Positions 42,796 through 52,341 of a DNA stretch of 55,304 nucleotides are shown one piece after another. The first letter of the stretch is position 1; each line of letters starts with the position of its first letter. This stretch comes from CAG-273 sp964618105 (GTDB lineage Bacteria > Bacillota > Clostridia > TANB77 > CAG-508): positions 1-55,304 of the forward strand of contig CAZUAJ010000003.1 of NCBI GenBank assembly GCA_964618105.1, in the 5' to 3' direction. A program made the position numbers and the translations under genes. Below the pieces are notes generated by a model. The model did no database searches and was not told where the DNA came from. It saw only the letters and a list, made by a program, of their open reading frames with translations.

Positions 42796-45129
42796 ATGTC
42801 AGAATTTGTACACTTACACATACACAGCGAATTTAGCTTACTAGATGGAGCAAACAGAATAAAAGACTTACCAGTAAGAGCAAAAGAACTAGGAATGAAT
42901 GCTATGGCAATAACAGACCATGGATCTATGTTTGGTGTAATAGATTTTTATAAAGCATGTAAAGCAAATGATGTTAAACCAATAATAGGCTGTGAAGTAT
43001 ATGTTGCACCAAGAAGCAGAAAAGACAAAGATCCTAATATAGACGCAAAATACAACCATTTAATATTATTAGCAAAAGATAATCAAGGGTATAAAAATTT
43101 AGCAACATTGGTTTCGATGGGGTATACAGAAGGCTTTTACTATAAACCCAGAATTGACCATGAAATAATTGAAAAATATCATGAAGGAATAGTATGCCTA
43201 AGTGCATGTTTGGCAGGTGAGGTAAATCAAGCAATACTTGCAAATGATATGGAAAAGGCAAAAGAAATAGCCTTATGGTATAAAAGTATATTTGGTGAAG
43301 ACTATTATTTAGAAATTCAAAACAATGGTATAAAAGAACAAGTACTTGCAAACCAAAAACTTATACAATTATCAAGAGAATTAGATATTCCATTAGTTGC
43401 AACAAATGATGCACATTATCTAACAAGAGAAGATGCGTATAACCATGAAGTATTACTTTGTATACAAACAGGTAAGAGAATGACAGATGAAGATAGAATG
43501 AAATTTGACACAGACGAATTATATGTTAAATCACCACAAGAAATGAATGATTATTTTATAAATGTTCCAGATGCCATTGAAAATACTGTAAAAATAGCTG
43601 AAAAGTGTAATGTGGAATTTGAATTTGGTCATACCATTTTACCTAATTATGATGTACCTAAAGAATTTGAAACACACTATGATTATTTAGAAAAACTAAC
43701 TTATGATGGTTTGAAAAATAGATATGGAGAAAATATAAGTGACGAAATATTAGAAAGAACTAAATATGAATTAAGTGTTATTAAAAAAATGGGGTATGTA
43801 GATTACTTTTTAATAGTTTGGGATTATATTCATTATGCAAAAACACATGATATACCTGTTGGACCTGGTAGAGGCTCTGGAGCAGGCTCGATAGTTGCAT
43901 ATAGTATAGAAATTACAGACATAGATCCAATACAATATAACTTAATTTTTGAACGTTTTTTGAATCCAGAAAGAATTAGTATGCCTGATTTTGACGTTGA
44001 CTTTTGCTATGAAAAAAGGGATAAGGTTATAGAGTATGTAGAACAAAAATATGGAAAAGACCATGTATCACAAATTATTACATTTGGGACAATGTCTGCA
44101 CGTATGGTTATACGTGATGTTGCTAGGGTATTGGATATGCCTTATGCAGAAGCGGATAAATTAGCAAAAATGATACCAAATGAATTACACATTACAATCA
44201 AAAAAGCAATGGAACAAAATATAGAACTAAAAGACCTTTATGACACAGATGAAAAAATAAAAAAAATGTTAGATATTGCAATGGCGTTAGAAGGTATGCC
44301 ACGTCAGGCATCAACACATGCATGTGGAATAGTTATTACAAAAGAACCAGTAGTAAGCTATGTGCCACTTTATGTAAGAGATGGAGCAATATCAACACAA
44401 TATATAATGACAACGCTTGAAGAACTTGGACTTTTAAAAATGGACTTTTTAGGTTTGCGTACACTAACAGTTATACAAGATACAATAGATTTAGTAAAAC
44501 AAAACAAAAATATAGATGTCAAATTTGACGAAAAAATGGATGATCCTAAAGTATATAAATTGTGGCAAAATGGTGAATCTGTTGGAATATTCCAATTTGA
44601 AAGTCAAGGAATGACAAACTTTATGAAGGAACTAAAACCAGATGGACTAGAAGATATTATAGCTGGAGTTTCATTATACAGACCAGGTCCAATGGACCAA
44701 ATACCAAGGTATATAGCAAACAAAAAAGATCCAGAACATGCAGTATACACACACCCAGCCTTGAAACCAATATTAAAAGTTACTTATGGATGTATGGTTT
44801 ACCAAGAACAGGTTATGCAAATAGTTAGAGATTTAGCAGGCTACTCATTGGGCAGAGCCGACTTAGTGAGAAGAGCAATGGGTAAGAAAAAGCTTGATGT
44901 AATGGCAAAAGAAAGAGAAATATTTATACATGGCCAAACAGATGAAAATGGAAATGTTATAGTACCAGGTTGTGTAAGAAATGGTATAGACGAAAAATCA
45001 GCAGATAAAATATTTGACGAAATGGCAGAGTTTGCAAAATATGCATTTAATAAGTCACATGCTGCAGCTTATGCAGTTGTATCATATAGAACAGCATATT
45101 TAAAAGCATATTATCCAACACAATTTTAA
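42796..45129 (+). CDS. dnaE: DNA polymerase III alpha subunit DnaE, N-terminal part (gene split by a frameshift)
   Basis: 777 residues from the ATG at 42796 (AAGGAG eight bases upstream; the earlier in-frame ATG at 42754 lies in the structured element). The PHP domain starts HLHIHSEFSLLDG, and the polymerase core has PGRGSGAGSIVAYS and MPDFDVDFCYEKRD with the catalytic Asp residues. The frame ends after RTAYLKAYYPTQF, where DnaE proteins normally continue into a MAA-L-NSxLGNxDKV stretch. That stretch resumes in another frame at 45123. PolC, the main replicase of Firmicutes, is not in this window. Confidence 0.92.
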   Translation: MSEFVHLHIHSEFSLLDGANRIKDLPVRAKELGMNAMAITDHGSMFGVIDFYKACKANDVKPIIGCEVYVAPRSRKDKDPNIDAKYNHLILLAKDNQGYKNLATLVSMGYTEGFYYKPRIDHEIIEKYHEGIVCLSACLAGEVNQAILANDMEKAKEIALWYKSIFGEDYYLEIQNNGIKEQVLANQKLIQLSRELDIPLVATNDAHYLTREDAYNHEVLLCIQTGKRMTDEDRMKFDTDELYVKSPQEMNDYFINVPDAIENTVKIAEKCNVEFEFGHTILPNYDVPKEFETHYDYLEKLTYDGLKNRYGENISDEILERTKYELSVIKKMGYVDYFLIVWDYIHYAKTHDIPVGPGRGSGAGSIVAYSIEITDIDPIQYNLIFERFLNPERISMPDFDVDFCYEKRDKVIEYVEQKYGKDHVSQIITFGTMSARMVIRDVARVLDMPYAEADKLAKMIPNELHITIKKAMEQNIELKDLYDTDEKIKKMLDIAMALEGMPRQASTHACGIVITKEPVVSYVPLYVRDGAISTQYIMTTLEELGLLKMDFLGLRTLTVIQDTIDLVKQNKNIDVKFDEKMDDPKVYKLWQNGESVGIFQFESQGMTNFMKELKPDGLEDIIAGVSLYRPGPMDQIPRYIANKKDPEHAVYTHPALKPILKVTYGCMVYQEQVMQIVRDLAGYSLGRADLVRRAMGKKKLDVMAKEREIFIHGQTDENGNVIVPGCVRNGIDEKSADKIFDEMAEFAKYAFNKSHAAAYAVVSYRTAYLKAYYPTQF

Positions 45130-46247
45130 ATAGCTTTTTAGGAAATTTAGACAAAGTACCAGGTTATATTGAAGAATGTAAAAGGTTAGCAATTAAAATT
45201 TTAAAACCAGATATAAACAAAAGCTATACAAAATTTACAGTTGACCAAAATCAAATTCGTTTTGGACTTGGAAGTATAAAAAATGTTGGAACAGCAGCAG
45301 TTGATGAAATTGTAGAAGAAAGAACAAAACGTGGAGAATTTAAAGATTTTAGCGATTTTTGTGAAAGAATAAAAGAAACATCTGTAAATAAAAAATGTAT
45401 AGAAAGCTTAATAAAAGCAGGAGCATTTGATGAACTTGGACAAACTAGAAAAACATTAATGGCATCTTATGAAATTATAATAGACACAATAAATAGTGAC
45501 CAAAAAGCATTTGCAGGGCAAGTTTCAATGTTTGACTTAGGTGAACAAACTCAAACAGAAGAAATAAAATACAATTACACAATACTGCCTGAATATGATG
45601 AAAAAGAAAAACTATCAATGGAAAAAGAAATGCTTGGAATATATATTTCAGGCCATCCATTAGAAAAAATGAGAGCCCAAATTGAAGCACAAACCACAAT
45701 AAATAGCCTAAAACTAAAAGAATTATCAGAAGTAAGTGAAATAGAAGAAGAAAAAGTTGCCGAATATCAAGACGGACAAAATGTTGTATATGCTGGAATT
45801 GTAACAAGTGTGAAAAAGAAATACACAAAAAATAACACAATAATGGCATTTGTAACAATTGAAGATTTGTATGGAACAACAGAATTTATAGTATTTGATA
45901 GTTGCTATAAGCAATGTGCAGAACTTTTAGTAAATGAAAATGTAGTAGTTGTTGAGGGAAGACTAAGCATAAGAGAAGATGAAGAACCAAAAATTGTAGC
46001 AAGAACAATAAAAGAATTTACCGAAATAAAGAAAAAAGTTTTTGAACTAAATGTTACAGATTTAAATGAAGAAACTAAAACCAGATTAAGAGGTGCTATA
46101 TATTTCTTTACTGGTGAAAATAGCAATATGCAAATGCAAATAAAAAATGGAGAAAGAATTGATAAAGCAGGTGGAATTTATATGACACCAGAAATTTTAA
46201 AACAATTTCAAGAAATTGTTGGTGAAGAAAATGCTCAAATTAAATAA
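45123..46247 (+). CDS. dnaE: DnaE C-terminal part, out of frame with the N-terminal part
   Basis: The frame is open from 45123 (ILNSFLGNLDKVPGYIEECK), with the first internal Met at 45459. It encodes the helix-hairpin-helix region (GLGSIKNVGTAAVDEIVEER), the FGQVSMFD-like MFDLGE segment, GIYISGHPLEKM and an OB-fold domain (VVYAGIVTSVKKKYTKNNTIMAFVTIEDLYG). These are the DNA-binding and tau-contacting parts of the alpha subunit. No ribosome site precedes 45123, so this is the remainder of one broken gene unless an assembly error explains it. Confidence 0.85.
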   Translation: MLNSFLGNLDKVPGYIEECKRLAIKILKPDINKSYTKFTVDQNQIRFGLGSIKNVGTAAVDEIVEERTKRGEFKDFSDFCERIKETSVNKKCIESLIKAGAFDELGQTRKTLMASYEIIIDTINSDQKAFAGQVSMFDLGEQTQTEEIKYNYTILPEYDEKEKLSMEKEMLGIYISGHPLEKMRAQIEAQTTINSLKLKELSEVSEIEEEKVAEYQDGQNVVYAGIVTSVKKKYTKNNTIMAFVTIEDLYGTTEFIVFDSCYKQCAELLVNENVVVVEGRLSIREDEEPKIVARTIKEFTEIKKKVFELNVTDLNEETKTRLRGAIYFFTGENSNMQMQIKNGERIDKAGGIYMTPEILKQFQEIVGEENAQIK

Positions 46248-46255
46248 GAAACAAC

Positions 46256-46290
46256 AAAAAACACTTATTTTTAAGTGTTTTTTAATTTTT
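46256..46290 (+). terminator. Intrinsic terminator after dnaE
   Basis: A perfect 12-bp stem AAAAAACACTTA (46256-46267) / TAAGTGTTTTTT (46272-46283) with a four-base loop. Confidence 0.8.
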
Positions 46291-46324
46291 TAAAATGGTA
46301 ATAAATGTTTTTAAACGACAATTA

Positions 46325-46353
46325 TTGACAAAAAAACGCGAGAATATTAAAAT
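46325..46353 (+). promoter_or_regulatory. Promoter of the glucosaminidase gene
   Basis: TTGACA (46325-46330), 17 bases, TAAAAT (46348-46353), 17 bases before the start codon. Confidence 0.6.
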
Positions 46354-46370
46354 AAAAATAGGTGAAACAA

Positions 46371-47597
46371 ATGAATAAAAAACATATTACAATAAAAACT
46401 AAAATAGCAATTACTGTTATAATAATTTTAGTTATAACAGTATTAACTTTGAGTGCTTATTTAATAGTAACAAGAAAGAAAATAATATATGCAATGTCAT
46501 TACAAAGTGAAAATGAAAAAACATATAAAACTATAGAAAAAAATACTGCGAATTTGGAAGAAATTATTAGTAAAAATATAAATAATGTAAAAAAAGAAGA
46601 AATAATAAAAAAAGAAATAGACCTAGAATATATAACAAAATATAATAATAACCCTAATTTGCCTACTGGAATAATACAAGTTATACAAGAAGGAATAGAT
46701 GGAAAACAAGAAGAAATAACAAAAAAAACATATCAAGGTAACAAAATTGTTAAAGAAGAAGTGGTTGGAAATACAGTAATAAAATCTTCTGTAAATAAGA
46801 TAGTTGAAATTGGAACAGGTGGCTATGCAAGAAAATATAATGTTAAGGTTGGAGATAAATTATATGTTACAACTAATTTCTTAGCAGTTAGAATTGATGC
46901 AAAAGAAGATAGTGAAAAATTAATAACATTAAAAAAAGATTCAAAAGTAGAATTACTAAAAAAGCAAGAAGAATGGTATAAAATTAAATATAATACATAT
47001 ATAGGATGGGCAAAAGCAGAATGCTTTACATACTTAAATCCAAGTGAAAAAAAAGAAGAAATAACGAAAAATAATAAATATACAAAAGAACAATTAATAA
47101 ACACTTTAAGTTTTGATATGATGTTAAATAAACCAAGTGGATTATCACTAGAACAATATAAAAAAATATTTGCAACGGAGTCAAGAGATGAAAAAAATAT
47201 TTTTAAAAACAATGCACAATATTTTTATTATGCAGAAAAACAATATAATGTAAATGGAGTATTTTTAGCTGCAGTTGCAATACATGAAAGTGGGTGGGGT
47301 GGCTCAGCGATAGCATCAAATAAAAACAATTTGTTTGGCTATGGAGCTTATGATAGAAATCCATATAATAGTGCTTATGAATTTTCAAATTATGCAGAAG
47401 GAATAGATTTATTAGCCAGAGTATTTGCTAAATATTATTTAAACCCTAGTGGAACGAAAATATATGATGGAAATATAGCAGATGGATGTTATTACAATGG
47501 AGCAACACTTACAGGGGTTAATAAAAAATATGCAACAGATAAGAATTGGGCAAATGGAGTGTATTATTGGATAAAATATTTATATAACAATTTATAA
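46371..47597 (+). CDS. Cell-wall hydrolase: G5 + SH3 + glucosaminidase domains
   Basis: 408 residues from the ATG at 46371 (AGGTG seven bases upstream; an in-frame GTG at 46362 lacks a site). Domains: membrane anchor about 9-33; G5-type beta domain about 80-150 (QVIQEGIDGKQEEITKKTY, KIVEIGTG); SH3b about 155-225; glucosaminidase about 285-408, with catalytic Glu in AVAIHESGWGGSA and the NLFGYGAYD motif. It would cut GlcNAc-MurNAc bonds in the cell wall while held outside the membrane. Single-gene unit with promoter and terminator. Confidence 0.85.
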   Translation: MNKKHITIKTKIAITVIIILVITVLTLSAYLIVTRKKIIYAMSLQSENEKTYKTIEKNTANLEEIISKNINNVKKEEIIKKEIDLEYITKYNNNPNLPTGIIQVIQEGIDGKQEEITKKTYQGNKIVKEEVVGNTVIKSSVNKIVEIGTGGYARKYNVKVGDKLYVTTNFLAVRIDAKEDSEKLITLKKDSKVELLKKQEEWYKIKYNTYIGWAKAECFTYLNPSEKKEEITKNNKYTKEQLINTLSFDMMLNKPSGLSLEQYKKIFATESRDEKNIFKNNAQYFYYAEKQYNVNGVFLAAVAIHESGWGGSAIASNKNNLFGYGAYDRNPYNSAYEFSNYAEGIDLLARVFAKYYLNPSGTKIYDGNIADGCYYNGATLTGVNKKYATDKNWANGVYYWIKYLYNNL

Positions 47598-47607
47598 GAA
47601 GATATTT

Positions 47608-47641
47608 ACTAGATATTTTTGTAAAAATATCTAGTTTTTTC
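47608..47641 (+). terminator. Intrinsic terminator after the glucosaminidase gene
   Basis: A 13-bp stem ACTAGATATTTTT (47608-47620) / AAAAATATCTAGT (47623-47635) is followed by a T run. Confidence 0.8.
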
Positions 47642-47670
47642 TTGCTATTTTCTATACTTTATTGTATGAT
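47642..47670 (+). promoter_or_regulatory. Promoter of the pilin-like/TadZ-like operon
   Basis: TTGCTA (47642-47647), 17 bases, TATGAT (47665-47670), 48 bases before the first gene of the set. Confidence 0.5.
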
Positions 47671-47718
47671 ATAGTATATGAAAACAAAAAAATAAAAAAC
47701 GAAAAGGGGCAGTATTTT

Positions 47719-48114
47719 ATGAAAAAAATAATTGCAATAATATTTATTTTATTAATTATATTTGGAACAGTTACAGTATATGCAACAAATACAATAACTT
47801 CAGAAACAGCTACAACAAATTTAGTAGAAATGAAAGACAAAGCACTAAAAGCACTTGAAGATTATCAAGTGGCTTATGGAAATAATACTTACGGCTTAGT
47901 AGCCTATATTTTAAATATTGTTAGAATATATAGTATTCCATTTGGATTTGTAGGAATTGTTCTTGCTGCAATTTACCGTTATGTTATAGGCATTAGAAAA
48001 TTAGACGTCCAAGATAAAGGATTTGGAGTATTAGTAGCCATTATTACAGTAATGGTAATTTGTCAAGTGTTACCATTAATTTTTGCTATAGTAGTAAGAG
48101 GTTGGAGGGGTTAA
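47719..48114 (+). CDS. Small secreted/membrane protein, VirB2/TrbC pilin-like
   Basis: 131 residues from the ATG at 47719 (AAGGGGC upstream; the ATG at 47662 is upstream of the signal peptide). A signal peptide (MKKIIAIIFILLIIFGTVTVYA) is followed by a ~35-residue polar helix, then two membrane segments (about 62-88 and 100-128) joined by a short basic loop (RYVIGIRKLDVQDKG). This topology is that of VirB2/TrbC conjugative pilins, but no conjugation genes are nearby. First gene of a tight set with the TadZ-like and GAF proteins. Function inferred only from shape. Confidence 0.65.
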   Translation: MKKIIAIIFILLIIFGTVTVYATNTITSETATTNLVEMKDKALKALEDYQVAYGNNTYGLVAYILNIVRIYSIPFGFVGIVLAAIYRYVIGIRKLDVQDKGFGVLVAIITVMVICQVLPLIFAIVVRGWRG

Positions 48115-48119
48115 AACAA

Positions 48120-50462
48120 ATGAAGGTATTATTTGCTGTTAATAATGAGAATATTTCAGAATCAATAACAAAAAAATATCAACAAGAATACAAAGAAATT
48201 ATATCAGTTAAAAATGTGTATTATTTTAATGCAATAATTAAAGAATTACAAAGAGATAAAAGTTATGACAGAATTGTTATAAGTGAAGACTTGCAACCAT
48301 TTTCAAGTAATAATTATGATCAAATTGATAAATTCATATTTGATAAAATGGATAACATTAGTGATGAAGCAACAAATCAAAATGGAAATGATATTCCAAT
48401 AATACTAATATGTACAGATAGAAGAGAAAAATCAGAACCATTATTAGTTAAATTATTTGGAATAGGTGTATATAATGCTCTTATTGGAAAAGATAGGAGT
48501 ATTACTGCTGTTTGCCAACTATTAAATAGACCACGTGGAAAAAAAGAAGCAAAGGTATATTATCATATTGATCCAGATGACGTAGACTATAAGGTTGAAA
48601 GTGAAGGAGATGTTAGTGAAGTTGAAATTCAAAACATTATAAATCACTATAAAAGATTAGGAAAAAATGAAGACCAATATGTAGAAAGTTTTGACCATAT
48701 TGCAAGTCAATATACGGATTCTCAACTAAGACTAATTGCTAAATTTTTACCATTAAATGTTAAAGCTGTATTAGAAGCCAATAGTCAAAAATATCAAGAA
48801 GTAGTAGCTTTTGGTATGTCATCAAAACCAGTAGAAACTTACAATAATTATGCCAAAAAAGATAAAAAAAATAAAAACAAAAAAGAAGAAATATTAACAG
48901 ACGTAAATGACATAGAAGCAATAAAACAAAGCTTAAATAATAATATAATAACAGAGCCTGTTGTTATACCATCTACTAATAATACTGTAAAAAGAGTACA
49001 AAATATTTCTGCACAGCCTATAAATAATCCTGTGATTGAAAATATCTCGTCAAATACTAATATACAACAAGAAAATACAATAATACCAGAAGAAACAAAA
49101 ATAGAAGAACAAGCTATAATAGAACCAGAAGCTGAAACAGAACAACCAAAAAGAAGGGGAAGACCTAAAAAGATAAAACCAGAAGAAAGTACAAATCAAG
49201 AAACAACAACAGTAAAAAAAGGCAGGGGAAGACCTAAAAAACAAGTTGTATTACAAGAAGAGGCAGAACAATTAAATATATTGCCAGGTTTAGAAGAAGA
49301 AATTGCTCCTGTAAATTTATTCGAACTTGGAGATGAAGAGTCAGAGCCTACACAAAAAAATATTATACAACAAGACGAACAAGAAAACGAAATGATATTA
49401 CCTGGATTGGATAATGAATTTTTATTTGCACAAGAAGAAAACTTGCAATTTGAAACAAAAACTAATAATGCGCAAAGCTTAAAATCTCATGTACCAGAAC
49501 AATCAAGTGATACTTTGAAAAATTCTAGCTTTAACAGCGAAAATCAAACATCAGTTACAACAAATACATATAATAATTCTAGCATAGCAAATGCTATAGG
49601 AAAAGATAAAAAAATAGTTGCATTTGTTGGAACTTCAAAAAATGGCACATCATTTTTAGTAAATAATACAGCAGAATTACTTTCACAAAAAGGCATAAAT
49701 ACAGCAATTTTAGATTTAACAAAAAATAAAAATGCATATTATATATATACAGAAAATGATGAAAATTTAAGAAATATAGCATTTTCTTGTATGGAAAATC
49801 TTAAAATGGGAGAAGCAAAAGGAATTCAAGCACATAAAAATTTAACTGTATATACAACTGTACCAGGAAAAAATGGAGAAGTAGTAGATTACACAAATAT
49901 ACTTGAAACTTTAACTAAAAACTATTCTTTAGTAATTTTAGACTGTGACTTTGATACAAATTATAACTATTTTGCACAAGTACAAGAAATTTATTTAGTA
50001 CAAAGTTTAGATATTTTAACAATTCAACCATTAACAGCTTTTTTAAGAGATTTAAAAGCAAAAAATGTGTTAAATCCAGAGAAAATTAGAGTTGTGTTAA
50101 ATAAAATGGTAGCATTAAGAAGTGTAACCGAAAAAACAATAATAGGTGGAATTGCATATTACAATGATCCATCAATGTCTTTTATGACAGAATTATTTAA
50201 CAAAGATACTGTTAAATACTGTACAATTCCATTTGAAGAACAAACTTATGCAAAATATTTGGATGGAATTATAAACTGTAAAATTTCATTAAATGGATAT
50301 TCTAGAAATCTTATGACAGCCCTTAATACATTAGTGGATATGGTATATCCATTAGTTGGAAACAACATAAGAAGTACTACATATAACACAACATATAATT
50401 CAGGAAATAATTTTTCTGCAAGTATAAATAATACATTAAATAAAATGAAAAATAATTATTAA
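48120..50462 (+). CDS. TadZ/CpaE-like protein with AT-hook motifs and degenerate ATPase domain
   Basis: 780 residues from the ATG at 48120 (GGAGGGG upstream, five bases after the previous gene). Residues ~1-140 look like an atypical receiver-type domain. 150-270 contain an additional helical region. The linker carries two AT-hook-like motifs (RRGRPKKIKP near 346 and GRGRPKKQV near 369). From about 498 a MinD/ParA-type fold appears (KIVAFVGTSKNGTSFLVNN, LVILDCDFD, LTIQPL), with a P-loop lacking the usual GKG lysines, so ATP hydrolysis is doubtful. TadZ/CpaE proteins direct pilus assembly to cell poles. DNA binding through the hooks is a guess. Confidence 0.6.
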   Translation: MKVLFAVNNENISESITKKYQQEYKEIISVKNVYYFNAIIKELQRDKSYDRIVISEDLQPFSSNNYDQIDKFIFDKMDNISDEATNQNGNDIPIILICTDRREKSEPLLVKLFGIGVYNALIGKDRSITAVCQLLNRPRGKKEAKVYYHIDPDDVDYKVESEGDVSEVEIQNIINHYKRLGKNEDQYVESFDHIASQYTDSQLRLIAKFLPLNVKAVLEANSQKYQEVVAFGMSSKPVETYNNYAKKDKKNKNKKEEILTDVNDIEAIKQSLNNNIITEPVVIPSTNNTVKRVQNISAQPINNPVIENISSNTNIQQENTIIPEETKIEEQAIIEPEAETEQPKRRGRPKKIKPEESTNQETTTVKKGRGRPKKQVVLQEEAEQLNILPGLEEEIAPVNLFELGDEESEPTQKNIIQQDEQENEMILPGLDNEFLFAQEENLQFETKTNNAQSLKSHVPEQSSDTLKNSSFNSENQTSVTTNTYNNSSIANAIGKDKKIVAFVGTSKNGTSFLVNNTAELLSQKGINTAILDLTKNKNAYYIYTENDENLRNIAFSCMENLKMGEAKGIQAHKNLTVYTTVPGKNGEVVDYTNILETLTKNYSLVILDCDFDTNYNYFAQVQEIYLVQSLDILTIQPLTAFLRDLKAKNVLNPEKIRVVLNKMVALRSVTEKTIIGGIAYYNDPSMSFMTELFNKDTVKYCTIPFEEQTYAKYLDGIINCKISLNGYSRNLMTALNTLVDMVYPLVGNNIRSTTYNTTYNSGNNFSASINNTLNKMKNNY

Positions 50463-50485
50463 ACATTCCAAGAAGAGGTGATTTT

Positions 50486-51559
50486 TTGATACTAGGAGTA
50501 ATAATAATATTAATACTAATTATTGTTGGATTATTTATGTATAATCTATCAATAAGCAAAAAAATAGAAAACTTTAATAATATAAACCAGAAAATAACAA
50601 ATTTGAATATATTACAAGACTTTATGAATACTATAGGAGAAGTCACCTCAGTAAATGAAAAAATTCAAAAAATCAATAATATATTAATTGAAAGATATAA
50701 TATCAAATATTCAACAATAGTTACATATAATGGAACTGAATATATTATTAGAGCATCAAATGTCGAAGGAAAACATTGGGAAGCATTAAAAAACCTTCAC
50801 AATGAAGAAATTTTTAAAGACAGTATACAGTCAGCGATACCAAAGTATATTACAATTGAAAAAGAAGGAGAAAGATTACCATATCAAAAAATGGAATTTG
50901 GAAGAGCAAAATCAGCAGTTTTTTTTCCACTTTACATAGATAATGTGTATATTGGATATTGGATTATAGAAGGAAACAAACCACATGAATTTGATAATGT
51001 TGATACCACTATTTTAGAAGTTATAAAAACAAATATTGTTGCAATATTAAAAACAGTTCAAAACCAACAAATTCTTGAAAATATTGTAAGAGATGACAAA
51101 TTTACAAACTTAAAGTCAATGGAATATTTATTTTCAGAAGGAAAAAAAATAATAGATAAATATACAACTTCAACAGTTTGTTTATTTAAAATTACAAATC
51201 TAGAAGAAATAAATGACACTATAGGTAGAAAAATAGGTGATAAAATTGTTACAGAAGTTAGTAATGTAGTTAAACAAGATTTATCAGAAGAATATGTTTT
51301 TGTTAGATATATGGGACCAAAATTTGCAATAGTATTTTCGGGTATTGAAATGGATGCAATAGTTAGTTTTATGGCACAAATAAAAGAAAAAGTAGAAACT
51401 ATAAAAATACAAGTTGATGACAAGCAAGAAGCAATGCCAAAAATAAATGTAGTACTATCTACATATTATAAAGGAACAGCATTAGAAGGACTTACAAAAA
51501 AATTGGAAGAGTATTTAGATACTGCTTCAAAAGATGAAAACACAATTAATTATTTATAA
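50486..51559 (+). CDS. Membrane GAF protein with degenerate GGDEF domain
   Basis: 357 residues from a TTG with AGAGGTG upstream. An N-terminal membrane segment (3-20) is followed by a coiled stretch, a GAF sensor domain (about 50-195) and a nucleotidyl-cyclase-like fold (about 205-350). The GGDEF catalytic motif is replaced by YMGPKFAIVF and the preceding substrate residues are altered, so it is unlikely to make cyclic di-GMP. It may act as a sensor or binding protein. It is last of the three-gene set; ireB follows within 14 bases. Confidence 0.7.
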   Translation: MILGVIIILILIIVGLFMYNLSISKKIENFNNINQKITNLNILQDFMNTIGEVTSVNEKIQKINNILIERYNIKYSTIVTYNGTEYIIRASNVEGKHWEALKNLHNEEIFKDSIQSAIPKYITIEKEGERLPYQKMEFGRAKSAVFFPLYIDNVYIGYWIIEGNKPHEFDNVDTTILEVIKTNIVAILKTVQNQQILENIVRDDKFTNLKSMEYLFSEGKKIIDKYTTSTVCLFKITNLEEINDTIGRKIGDKIVTEVSNVVKQDLSEEYVFVRYMGPKFAIVFSGIEMDAIVSFMAQIKEKVETIKIQVDDKQEAMPKINVVLSTYYKGTALEGLTKKLEEYLDTASKDENTINYL

Positions 51560-51572
51560 GGAGGGAATCAAT

Positions 51573-51827
51573 ATGATATCAGACGAAACAGTTAGCTTTA
51601 AAGTAGAAAAAGACAAAAGTATAAAAGCAAGGGAAATTTTAAAAGAAGTATACCATGCTTTAGAAGAGAAAGGTTATAATCCAATAAATCAAATAGTAGG
51701 TTATATTTTGTCTGGAGATCCAACATATATTACTAGTCATAATGATGCAAGAAATTTAATTAGACAAATTGAAAGAGATGAACTTTTAGAAAAAATGGTA
51801 AAAAACTATATAGGATTGGATGAATAA
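51573..51827 (+). CDS. ireB: IreB family regulatory phosphoprotein (DUF965)
   Basis: 84 residues from the ATG at 51573 (AAGGAGGG upstream; an ATG at 51534 lies in the previous gene). The family core is unmistakable: ALEEKGYNPINQIVGYILSG and DPTYITSHNDARNLIRQIER. In enterococci IreB is phosphorylated by the PASTA kinase IreK and tunes cephalosporin resistance. Always found with yqgF and a DUF1292 gene, as here. Confidence 0.95.
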   Translation: MISDETVSFKVEKDKSIKAREILKEVYHALEEKGYNPINQIVGYILSGDPTYITSHNDARNLIRQIERDELLEKMVKNYIGLDE

Positions 51828-52257
51828 TATAATGCGAAAATTAGGAATTGATTATGGGGACAGTAGAGTTGGACTAGCTATAACAGATGAATTAGAAATA
51901 ACAGCTCAAGGGTTGGAAACAATACACCATAATGGAAATGACAAATTAGTATTAAAAAGATTAGATGAAATATTACTTCAATATTCAATAGATACTTTTA
52001 TTATAGGGATGCCAATAAATATGGATGGAAGTAAAACAGAAAGAGTACAAGTAACAGAAAAATTTATACATAAATTAAAATGCAAGTTTCCTAAAATTTT
52101 GGTAGAAACAATTGACGAAAGATTAACAACAGTTGCAGCACACAAAACTATGAATTATCTTAATATAAATAAAGATAGAAAAAAGCAAATTGTAGATACT
52201 ATATCAGCTGTATATATTTTGGAAACATATATGAACAAACAAAAAAATAGTGTATAA
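51820..52257 (+). CDS. yqgF: Holliday junction resolvase-like YqgF (RuvX)
   Basis: 145 residues. An RNase H-like fold: RKLGIDYGDSRVGLAITD with the first catalytic Asp, IIGMPINMDG, ETIDERLTTVAA and the C-terminal IVDTISAVYILETYM with the last Asp. YqgF family members act on 16S rRNA 5' processing or on Holliday junctions. Start chosen at 51820 (AGGATTGG upstream), overlapping ireB by eight bases; a second in-frame ATG at 51832 is possible. Confidence 0.93.
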   Translation: MNNIMRKLGIDYGDSRVGLAITDELEITAQGLETIHHNGNDKLVLKRLDEILLQYSIDTFIIGMPINMDGSKTERVQVTEKFIHKLKCKFPKILVETIDERLTTVAAHKTMNYLNINKDRKKQIVDTISAVYILETYMNKQKNSV

Positions 52258-52341
52258 ATATACTGAAAGTACAAATAATATAAAATAGATATTAACATTG
52301 TAGAAATACAAGTTTATTATAAAAAAATGGAGGAGAAAAAA

